Part shown: in pieces, positions 32,534-39,705 of the stretch
Layout of the letters: the number at the start of each line of letters is the position of its first letter
How positions within the stretch are numbered: the first letter of the stretch is position 1
Assembly (NCBI GenBank): GCA_010672925.1
Contig: JAAHFP010000032.1
Location: forward strand, 1 to 64,000
Direction of reading: 5' to 3'
Origin: Symploca sp. SIO1C2
Lineage (GTDB): Bacteria; Cyanobacteriota; Cyanobacteriia; Cyanobacteriales; Coleofasciculaceae
Length of the DNA: 64,000 nucleotides
Translations under genes and position numbers: made by a program
Notes under the pieces: generated by a model
Database searches by the model: none
What the model saw: the letters and a program-made list of their open reading frames with translations, nothing else
Told to the model about the DNA's origin: nothing

Positions 32534-33703
32534 CTAACCTTTCCAAATTGCTCCTCGCCGGATTAGGTCAGCCTTCATCTCCTCAGAAATACCCAAATTA
32601 TCTCCAAATAGAGCATTCTTAACCTTAGCATCACTGAAATCCGCTTCAACCAAGTTAGTACCCAGTAACCTAGCCCTACGCAAGTTAACTCCCACCAATC
32701 TAGCACCCTTGAGGTTCGCAGCATCTAGATTGGCACCACTTAGGTCAATATCCGTCAAGTCCCTTCCCTCAGCTCCTTGATTGACAATTTCCCAGACAAG
32801 ATGCCATTTAGACTCAAGTTCCGTCGCGCTGTTGATCGTAACTCCCCTAAGGAATGCATTGCTGAGGTCGGCTCCTTGGAGGTTGGCATCGCTCAAATCC
32901 CCATTGCTGAGGTTGGCTCCTTGGAGATTAGTATCGCTTAAGTTAGCATTACAGAGATTAACATCTTGGAAGTTGACATCGCTGAGGTCTGCTCCTTGAA
33001 GATTGGCATCACTGAGGTCGGCTCCTTGGAGTTCAGCAACTCTGAGGTCAGCAACTTTCAGGTTGGCAACTCTGAGATTAGCATAGCTAAGATCGGCAAC
33101 TCTCAAATCAGCTCCCTTGAGATCTGCACCATTCAGGTCAGCATTACCTAAATCCGTTCCTCTAAAGATAGCAGCACTGAGATTTGCTCCCCCAAGATCC
33201 GCTCCCTTAAGGTCCGCACCACTGAGATCCGCTCCCCGAAGATCCGCCTTACTAAAGCTAGCACCATTAAGATTAGTATCGGTCAAGTCAGCGATTTTCA
33301 AGTCAGCACTGCTGAGGTTGGCACTTCTGAGGGCCGCATTACAGAGGTTACTATCCATCAGATTACTGCCAATCAGGGTAGCACCGCTGAGGTCAGCCTT
33401 ACTAAGGTCAGCATTGCTTAAGTCAGCACCACAGAGGTCAGCGTCACTCAAATCAGCGCCTTGTAAGTCAGCACCACTGAGATCAGTCTCACTCAGGTCA
33501 GCCTCACTCAGGTTAGTAGCTCTCAGATTAGCTTCCCTCAAGGATACCCTTTTGAGGTTGACTTTTCTGAGGTCTATTCCAGCAAAATCTTCAGTAGGAT
33601 TGAGCTGGGCAATTCTCGCTAGTTCAAGAAAGTCTTGTTCTCCTACTGCGGTAATACGCTGGATTAGGTCTTGAACTTCTTGGTAAAATGCTTCACCAGT
33701 CAT
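32534..33703 (-). CDS. Pentapeptide-repeat protein
   Basis: 389 aa, ATG at 33703. After a 35-residue helical start come about 50 tandem A(D/N)Lxx pentapeptides (ADLSEADLSETDLSGADLQG type), an interruption about 270-300 (NSATELESKWHLVWEIVNQGAEG), and further repeats to the C-terminus. They form a right-handed quadrilateral beta-helix. The role is unknown; relatives are diverse. It is the last gene of a three-gene unit behind an unknown protein and a Rab-like GTPase. Antisense frames here are simple shadows of the repeats. Confidence 0.92.
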   Translation of the reverse strand: MTGEAFYQEVQDLIQRITAVGEQDFLELARIAQLNPTEDFAGIDLRKVNLKRVSLREANLRATNLSEADLSETDLSGADLQGADLSDADLCGADLSNADLSKADLSGATLIGSNLMDSNLCNAALRSANLSSADLKIADLTDTNLNGASFSKADLRGADLSGADLKGADLGGANLSAAIFRGTDLGNADLNGADLKGADLRVADLSYANLRVANLKVADLRVAELQGADLSDANLQGADLSDVNFQDVNLCNANLSDTNLQGANLSNGDLSDANLQGADLSNAFLRGVTINSATELESKWHLVWEIVNQGAEGRDLTDIDLSGANLDAANLKGARLVGVNLRRARLLGTNLVEADFSDAKVKNALFGDNLGISEEMKADLIRRGAIWKG

Positions 33704-33742
33704 TTGTTGTTGATTATTGGTTATTGGTTAGATACCCTTCAA

Positions 33743-34357
33743 CTATTCTTTATTGTCAAATTGTAATTCTATCCGACTTAGATAAGGCTTTAACTTTCTT
33801 TTGCTCAACACTTGTGCAATCCCTCTTTCTAAAATCACCAGTTGATTGGTACTAAGGTTAGCTGGCCAAAGTCCTTCAACCTCAGTCAGATAAATATTTT
33901 GCACAGAGACATCAAAGGTAGCTTCTACAGAACAGGGAAAAGCGATCGCATCTAGGGTCGCTAACTTTGTTTTCTGGAGTAAACCTTGCAGGACTGGTTG
34001 TTCTGGGCCTACTGCAAAATCCCAGGCTGGATTTTTCTGGGAACCTTTCGTCCTTACCTGACAAGTAACCAATTGTTGTCCTTCTTTCTGCGGGACGAGG
34101 GTAAGTAAACCAGTTAATTCCCGGAACTGATGGTGAATTTTACCATTTTCTAGCCTGAGCTGAAGTTTTCCACCTTTTAGGCCAAAGGCCATCTTTCCTT
34201 GGGGTAAGGACTCACACTGTATATCAAAGTTTATAGTTAAGTAAAGGTCAATCTGGTCTGGTTGAACAAGCACTCCTTCCAATTGCATGAATAAGCAGCT
34301 TGGGCATCTGTTTTCCAGCAAATTTGGCTGAGATTGTTTAAGTAAAGGTTGTTTCAT
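33743..34357 (-). CDS. Hypothetical protein in GTPase/pentapeptide operon
   Basis: 204 aa. Mixed alpha/beta with no TM or signal: MQLEGVLVQPDQIDLYLTINFDIQCESLPQGKMAFGLKGGKLQLRLENGKI, then WDFAVGPEQPVLQGLLQKTKLATL, and a basic C-terminus (LSKRKLKPYLSRIELQF). I cannot name the family. It follows the GTPase gene by 7 bp and precedes the pentapeptide gene by 39 bp, so it probably belongs to the same transcript and may be a partner of the GTPase. Confidence 0.65.
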   Translation of the reverse strand: MKQPLLKQSQPNLLENRCPSCLFMQLEGVLVQPDQIDLYLTINFDIQCESLPQGKMAFGLKGGKLQLRLENGKIHHQFRELTGLLTLVPQKEGQQLVTCQVRTKGSQKNPAWDFAVGPEQPVLQGLLQKTKLATLDAIAFPCSVEATFDVSVQNIYLTEVEGLWPANLSTNQLVILERGIAQVLSKRKLKPYLSRIELQFDNKE

Positions 34358-34364
34358 TTTTCTT

Positions 34365-34898
34365 CTATAGTTGAATCATTTTAAAAGCCAACTTAGAAAA
34401 AACTTGATCTACAGATACTCCAGTTTTGGCAGAAGTTAGATAAGTGCCAATCACTTGATTATGGCTATTAAATTGAGGAAAATTACTAATTTCTGCTAGT
34501 TCATCCTGATCAATTAAATCAGATTTATTCAAAGCGACAATGATAAATCCCTTAGAATTAACCGACAAAAAAGATTGAATATGATCCGGAATATGCTCAA
34601 TAGTTGCTTTGCGGGTAAGGTCTCCGACAATCACTGCACTACGAGCTCCCTGCATATAAGTTGGAGTAATGGCTTTAAATTTGGTATTCCCTTCTAAATC
34701 CCAGATCATCATCTGTACACTCATTGACTTCTGGTGCGACTTTGATTTAAGATTAACTGTTTTACGAGAAATTTTTACTCCTACTGTTGACAGATATTTG
34801 TCGCTAAACTGACGCTCTACAAAGCGGCGAATTAAACTAGTTTTACCTACGCTAAAGTCACCAAGAAGACAAATTTTTCGAGATATTATTGAAGTCAT
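34365..34898 (-). CDS. Rab/Ras-like small GTPase
   Basis: 177 aa, ATG at 34898. All G-motifs are visible: G1 GDFSVGKT (13-20), switch-I Thr in LSTVGVKIS (about 38), G3 WDLEGN (66-71), G4 NKSD (124-127) and G5 TSAK. In G3 the usual Gln after DxxG is Asn, so intrinsic GTP hydrolysis may be altered. No prenylation Cys is present. It looks like a bacterial Rab-like GTPase of the type found in cyanobacterial conserved gene sets, possibly a switch for surface or motility processes. It is the first gene of the operon. Confidence 0.88.
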   Translation of the reverse strand: MTSIISRKICLLGDFSVGKTSLIRRFVERQFSDKYLSTVGVKISRKTVNLKSKSHQKSMSVQMMIWDLEGNTKFKAITPTYMQGARSAVIVGDLTRKATIEHIPDHIQSFLSVNSKGFIIVALNKSDLIDQDELAEISNFPQFNSHNQVIGTYLTSAKTGVSVDQVFSKLAFKMIQL

Positions 34899-35468
34899 TT
34901 GTAATTATTAATTGTAGTTTTACCAAAAGAAGTTATAAACCAAATAATGCTCTTGCCCAGTATTTGATTACCCAAAATTAGGATAATAGCACTAACTTAA
35001 AATTAAAGTAATAGTTCTTTTTAGGGATGTTGGCTAGTAGTGAAACTTTTGGTTGGTAGCCCAATATACTATTCTTGAGTGGTTATCAACTTAAAACGGC
35101 GATCTGCTCGTGAAGATGAGATGTTATACTAAACTCAATTACCTACGTAATTTCTCGTATAGATGCCGGGATAAGCTACTATTGACTCAGGGCTTCCTGA
35201 CATTTGTCCTTTGTATCTCTATCTCCCCACACTCCCCACACTCCCCACACTCTCCACACATTTTTTCCTCCCCCAGCGTCAAGTTTCTTCATTCCTAGCT
35301 AGCTTATTTCCAGCATTGAACAATATAATAGTGAGCAGCTTAGCTGAAACGGCAACAAGCCCCGTTCCATATCTTTAAGGAGCGTGTCTTTTAGACCACC
35401 TAACCTAAAGATCAGAGTGCATAAGTTAGAATTATTTTTGGTTCAGTTCCAGTTGAGAGGCAAGAGTG
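34899..35468. other. Gene-free spacer with short tandem repeat
   Basis: A 570-bp spacer between divergent transcription units. It contains a CTCCCCACA 9-bp tandem repeat at 35220-35262 and AT-rich stretches likely to hold the promoters of the GTPase operon and of the gene at 35469. No credible ORF or structured RNA was recognised. Confidence 0.5.
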
Positions 35469-36131
35469 ATGAGTGATAGTATGGCGTTTTTAACAGGAGC
35501 AGCGCTAGCTGGGGTAGCTGCCTTGTTTGTACTGAAGGGAGGAGACAATACGGGGGCAATGCAGCTGCCAAATGCCCGCTCACTGCCCATCCCACAGACT
35601 AATACCAATCCCTACGATACTTCTAATCCATACCTAACAACGCCGCCACTCCAAACTCCTGCTTCACCGGGTTCGGATGCTTTTGGACAAAACCGGCTGC
35701 TGAATCCGGAACAAGTTACGGCTGTACTGGAGAAGCAAAACAATGAAATTGAGCAGCTTAAAGCTCAATTACAAAATCAGCAGCTGCTCATTGATAACCT
35801 AACGGCACAGGCTGATATAAATAATTTCTCCTCACCAATGGGAACGACGCCAACAGTTGCCCCAACTTTGGAACAAAAACAGGAGAATGACAATTCCATC
35901 CTTCCAGGAATAGTTTGGGGACTAGGAGGTATGGCAGTTACAGTTAGTGGTGGTATTGTTGTGATCTCTGCTTTAGCCTTGCTGTCAAAACAACAACGTC
36001 CGCCTCGTACAACCTATGTAGTTCAACACCCATATACCGCCTTGCCACCTTCGACAGTACCTAGGCGTCGCCCGGAATTTATCCCTACTCATCTCGATAG
36101 CAGACAGGTAGAACATTTGGACTACGAGTAA
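35469..36131 (+). CDS. Conserved hypothetical membrane protein with coiled coil
   Basis: 220 aa from ATG 35469, after GAGAGG. An N-terminal hydrophobic segment (about 5-22) is followed by a Pro/Asn/Thr-rich linker, a coiled coil (LEKQNNEIEQLKAQLQNQQLLIDNLTAQ, about 90-117), a second TM (about 150-170, GIVWGLGGMAVTVSGGIVVISALALL) and a basic, proline-rich tail. It has the form of a cyanobacterial membrane scaffold; no family name recalled. It is monocistronic; heptanucleotide repeats follow. Confidence 0.65.
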   Translation: MSDSMAFLTGAALAGVAALFVLKGGDNTGAMQLPNARSLPIPQTNTNPYDTSNPYLTTPPLQTPASPGSDAFGQNRLLNPEQVTAVLEKQNNEIEQLKAQLQNQQLLIDNLTAQADINNFSSPMGTTPTVAPTLEQKQENDNSILPGIVWGLGGMAVTVSGGIVVISALALLSKQQRPPRTTYVVQHPYTALPPSTVPRRRPEFIPTHLDSRQVEHLDYE

Positions 36132-36139
36132 TTTGTTTT

Positions 36140-36223
36140 GTTATTGGTCATTGGTCATTGGTCATTGGTCAAAACTCACAGCAACAAAGGACAAAGGACA
36201 AACAACAAACAACAAACAACAAA
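36140..36223. repeat. TTGGTCA and AACAACA tandem repeats
   Basis: Four TTGGTCA heptamers, then AAAGGACA units, then AACAACA heptamers fill the 90 bp between convergent genes. Confidence 0.85.
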
Positions 36224-37753
36224 TTACCCTACTTCCTGCTCCCTGCTACCAATTACAGCTTCCTCTTTGGCTCCCTTGAGTAGATAAGTAGTCATTTGTC
36301 CTTTGCCCTTGATCTCAATAGAACCACGCTTATCGAATAGGTATTGATCTTTGAGGAGCTCATAAGTAACAGATGTAACCTGAGTATAACCTGGTATACC
36401 GTGAGATTCCATACGGCTAGCAGTATTGACCGTATCACCCCAAAGATCATAGCTGAATTTTCTGATGCCAATTACCCCAGCCACCACCGGACCACTATTG
36501 ATGCCAATTCTGAGGCTAAAATTGTTACCAGTGTCGGCGTTAAATTCAGCAATTGCTTGTTGCATATCCAGCGCCATTTGAGCGATTGCTTGGGCATGAT
36601 TGGGAGTAGGTGTTGGCAAACCAGCGACAGCCATATAGGCATCCCCAATAGTCTTAATTTTTTCCACACCATGTTCCTGGGCTAGTCGGTCAAACTTTGA
36701 GAAAATTTGATTCAGAAGTTCCACCAGTTCCTTAGGAGAGGTTTGGCTGGAGAAGTGGGTAAAGTTAACCAAATCGGCAAACATTACAGTTACTTCTTCA
36801 AAATTCTCGGCAATCGTGCCCTTATCTTGTTTCAAGCGCTCTGCGATGGGTTGAGGTAAGATGTTCAGCAGTAAGAGTTCTGCCTTTTTCCGGGCTAGAC
36901 GCAGCACAAATTCCGTCTGTCGGCGCTCTGAAATGTCAACCACAGTGCCTTCGTAGTAAAGCAAATCGCCCCCAGTATCTTTAACTGCACGTATATTCTC
37001 CGAAATCCAAATAGTGCGTCCATTTTTGCGATAAACCTGAGACTCGACATCCGTCAGGACATCATACCTCTGCATGAGAGTAGCTAAGTCTTCTCGGCTA
37101 CTGGGATCTACATACAGCTGCTGGTTAATATTGGTTATCTTCTTCATTAGTTCTTCCGGAGAACTGTAGCCCAAAATCTTTGCTAGGGCAGGATTTGCGG
37201 TTATGTATCCTCCACCAGGTCTGGCTTGGAAAATACCTTCGCTAGCATTCTCAAAGATGCTGCGATATTTCAACTCAGCTTGTCGCAGTGATTCTTCTGT
37301 TCGCTTTCTCTCCTTAATTTCCTCTTGCAGTTGCAAATTTTGTTCTTGGAATGTCTTTTGCAGCTTTTGGATTTTTAGGTGAGTTGTGACTCTGGCAATC
37401 ACTTCTTCCTGCTGCACTGGCTTAGTAATATAGTCCACTGCACCGAGAGTAAAACTTTTGACTTTGTCTACTGTTTCGGAAAGGGCAGTCATAAAGATCA
37501 CCGGGATATCTTTAGTTGACGCCTTAGCTTTCAAGCGGCGACAAGTTTCAAACCCGTCGATTCCCGGCATCATCACATCTAGTAAAATCAAATCAGGATG
37601 GGCATATTCAACTTTCTGGATGGCACTCTCACCATCCTGAGCTACTAAGACCTTAAAGCCAGAATCATGCAAAAAATCAAATAAAACCCCCAGATTCGTG
37701 GGGTTGTCATCAACAATGACAATGACACTTTTGGCGGAATTTTCATCGCTCAT
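36224..37753 (-). CDS. Response regulator-PAS-adenylate cyclase
   Basis: 509 aa, ATG. The N-terminal receiver domain (about 10-125) has the phospho-acceptor Asp59 in LILLDVMMPGIDGFE and a switch Lys in DYITKP. A short coiled coil leads to a PAS-PAC domain (about 160-285, YRSIFENASEGIFQ...YYEGTVVDISERR). The class III cyclase domain (about 300-500) has metal Asps in VMFADLVNFT and IGDAYMAVAG, KIKTIGD with the adenine-selecting Lys, and YDLWGDTVNTASRM with the matching Asp. It therefore predicts cAMP, not cGMP, production. Input is probably a histidine kinase encoded elsewhere. Confidence 0.93.
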   Translation of the reverse strand: MSDENSAKSVIVIVDDNPTNLGVLFDFLHDSGFKVLVAQDGESAIQKVEYAHPDLILLDVMMPGIDGFETCRRLKAKASTKDIPVIFMTALSETVDKVKSFTLGAVDYITKPVQQEEVIARVTTHLKIQKLQKTFQEQNLQLQEEIKERKRTEESLRQAELKYRSIFENASEGIFQARPGGGYITANPALAKILGYSSPEELMKKITNINQQLYVDPSSREDLATLMQRYDVLTDVESQVYRKNGRTIWISENIRAVKDTGGDLLYYEGTVVDISERRQTEFVLRLARKKAELLLLNILPQPIAERLKQDKGTIAENFEEVTVMFADLVNFTHFSSQTSPKELVELLNQIFSKFDRLAQEHGVEKIKTIGDAYMAVAGLPTPTPNHAQAIAQMALDMQQAIAEFNADTGNNFSLRIGINSGPVVAGVIGIRKFSYDLWGDTVNTASRMESHGIPGYTQVTSVTYELLKDQYLFDKRGSIEIKGKGQMTTYLLKGAKEEAVIGSREQEVG

Positions 37754-37803
37754 TTCAGTTTGGCTTACAATGCCTGGGTGAATGAGTATACTGGATTGAA
37801 ACA

Positions 37804-37827
37804 GTCCTCGCGCTGAAGCGACGAGGA
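37804..37827. repeat. Small hairpin TCCTCG-CGCT..AGCG-CGAGGA
   Basis: A compact near-perfect hairpin 50 bp upstream of the cyclase start codon, in the divergent 380-bp spacer toward the SPFH gene. It may be a dispersed repeat or a leader structure for the cyclase mRNA. No other feature was seen in 37754-38132. Confidence 0.55.
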
Positions 37828-38132
37828 TTGCGACTTGACTGGGGGCTCGTAGGTTAAGGTTAGCACTTGGAGAAAATAATACTGCGCTGGTTTAATATGA
37901 TTCTTTTTTAGCATAAACTCTAAATCAGCAGCCGCTCCAGAAGGACGAAGCTTGTAAACTATTATTTTAAGTAAACTACCTGAAAATTAAAAAATCATTT
38001 ATACTTATTAATTTTGTAAGCGTCTTTGTTCCGGGACACTATCTCTTGTTCCCTTCTTCATTAAATTTATGATGCCTAATTTTTGATAGGCTGGGAAAAG
38101 TTACTATTCACTTTTTACAAGGAGAGCAGGAC

Positions 38133-38975
38133 TTGAGGAACCAGAATATACAAAACTTTACATCAGTCATTGGAGGAATCTTAGCAGCATTAGTTATCCT
38201 TCTGAGCTTTAGTTCCTTTGTAGTCATTAATCCCGGTCAGGCAGGAGTCCTGAGTATCTTGGGTAAAGCTAGAGATGGAGCCTTACTTGAGGGCCTCCAC
38301 ATCAAGCCCCCATTGGTCTCCACAGTGGACGTATATGATGTGACAGTGCAAAAGTTTGAAGTCCCTGCCCAAAGTTCCACCAAGGATCTCCAGGATCTAT
38401 CAGCTAGCTTCGCTATCAACTTCCGCCTTGATCCCACTGAGGTAGTTGAGATCAGAAGAACCCAGGGAACCTTACAAAATATTGTCTCGAAAATTGTTGC
38501 TCCCCAAACTCAGGAATCTTTCAAGATTGCAGCGGCAAAAAGAACAGTAGAAGAAGCTATTACCAAAAGGACTGAACTCAAGCAAGACTTTGATGATGCT
38601 TTGAATACACGGTTAGAAAAATATGGCATTATTGTCCTGGATACCAGCGTAGTTGATCTTGCTTTCTCTCCAGAGTTCTCTAAGGCAGTTGAGGAGAAAC
38701 AAATCGCTGAACAACGGGCACAAAGGGCCGTCTATATAGCTCAGGAGGCTGAACAAGAAGCTCAAGCAGATATTAACCGTGCTAAAGGTAAAGCCGAAGC
38801 TCAAAGACTCTTAGCCGAAACTCTCAAAGCTCAAGGGGGTGAATTAGTACTCCAAAAAGAAGCAATCCAAGCCTGGAAAGACGGTGGAGCCCAAATGCCT
38901 AAGGTCTTAGTTATGGGTGGTGACTCAAACAGTAGCGTTCCATTCATCTTCAATTTGAGTGATCTTGATCAATAA
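38133..38975 (+). CDS. SPFH/prohibitin-family membrane protein
   Basis: 280 aa with a TTG start after GGAGAGCAGG. An N-terminal membrane segment (about 12-32) is followed by INPGQAGVLSILGKARDGALLEGLHIKPPLVSTVDVYDVTVQKFEV, the prohibitin SPFH domain opening, then LDTSVVDLAFSPEFSKAVEEKQIAEQRAQRAVYIAQEAEQEAQADINRAKGKAEAQRLL, the coiled coil. Such proteins form large membrane rings that scaffold proteases and lipid domains. It is probably at the plasma or thylakoid membrane. Monocistronic. Confidence 0.9.
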   Translation: MRNQNIQNFTSVIGGILAALVILLSFSSFVVINPGQAGVLSILGKARDGALLEGLHIKPPLVSTVDVYDVTVQKFEVPAQSSTKDLQDLSASFAINFRLDPTEVVEIRRTQGTLQNIVSKIVAPQTQESFKIAAAKRTVEEAITKRTELKQDFDDALNTRLEKYGIIVLDTSVVDLAFSPEFSKAVEEKQIAEQRAQRAVYIAQEAEQEAQADINRAKGKAEAQRLLAETLKAQGGELVLQKEAIQAWKDGGAQMPKVLVMGGDSNSSVPFIFNLSDLDQ

Positions 38976-39301
38976 TCTGCTCTTTAACTGACAGATATAG
39001 TAGTAGTGGGAGCATCTTGCTCCCTTTCTATAGTCTTAGGGCTCAAGATGCCTTCACTACATTTTTTACGAAGATGCACCCGGTAGAGAATAATAGAGCT
39101 TCACTCTAGCGATCGCTCTCACTCTAAAGATAGGTTTTGGGGCTGTGGGGTATATGGAAAAAAGAATAGATAAACCACCCTAATCCCTACAAATCTCAGG
39201 TGGAAGAGGCTTTTTCCAATAGCTTGCGAAAGTAACATCGTCTCTATTGAACCGAAGTTTATTAATGAACTCTATTCAACACACTTTTGAACAATTGTCT
39301 G

Positions 39302-39375
39302 TAAGCTAAGATACATCTAATTTTAACCTAACTAATTTAATCATCAATTATGAGTAGAACAGGCAAGATGCCTGT
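39302..39375. repeat. 74-bp dispersed repeat ending in a palindrome (copy 2)
   Basis: TAAGCTAAGATACATCTAA then AGAACAGGCAAGATGCCTG, the counterpart of 19912-19985. The central loop reads AAG instead of CTT, as if the hairpin tip were inverted. Confidence 0.75.
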
Positions 39376-39401
39376 TTTTAGAAGAGACCTATTTAAAATT
39401 T

Positions 39402-39480
39402 CCGATAAATCTCCGTGTTTTCTCGGTAGATAAAACCGGACTTTTGATAAATATACGTATTTTCTCGGTGGACAAAATCA
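39402..39480. repeat. Two-unit imperfect direct repeat, period about 41 bp
   Basis: CGATAAATCTCCGTGTTTTC... and TGATAAATATACGTATTTTC..., each followed by TCGGT(A/G)GA and AAAA, are arranged head to tail. This is not a CRISPR unit, since there is no conserved repeat with unique spacers, but it could be a protein-binding region ahead of cas10. Confidence 0.6.
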
Positions 39481-39552
39481 AGCATTTAGTGAGAAATATA
39501 GATAAGGATAACTTGTGAGTTATAGATTGGTACTCAAATTAAATTAACAAAA

Positions 39553-39569
39553 ATTAAGGGATTGGAAAC
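39553..39569. CRISPR. Isolated CRISPR-repeat-like motif, possible remnant
   Basis: ATTAAGGGATTGGAAAC resembles the 3' end of cyanobacterial type III/I-D repeats (..ATTAGGGATTGAAAC). It occurs once, 137 bp upstream of cas10, with no second copy nearby. It could be the terminal remnant of a lost array, or chance. Confidence 0.25.
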
Positions 39570-39705
39570 CAAGAAAAAAGCTATAAATATTAGTTATATA
39601 TGAAATGTCAAATCTTTCGTGTGAATCATGGAGATTCATTCCGGAACCATTGCCTCGTATCACTATCAGACTTATTCGGCAAACCCTAAATAAAATAAGT
39701 TTTGT

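Larger units (their letters stand above)
38976..39705. other. Spacer upstream of the CRISPR operon
   Basis: A 730-bp gene-free region. It includes the dispersed 74-bp repeat (39302-39375), an imperfect two-unit tandem repeat (39402-39480), and a short CRISPR-repeat-like motif (39553-39569). The operon promoter should lie in the AT-rich stretch near 39570-39690. No array is present. Confidence 0.6.

Noticed and set aside
33117-33674. 185-codon rightward frame opposite the pentapeptide gene
   Set aside because: A mirror of the pentapeptide periodicity (repeated RSAPLRSA-type translation), a typical antisense shadow.
35110-35298. 62-codon rightward frame
   Set aside because: Its second half translates the CTCCCCACA repeat, and the start has no support.
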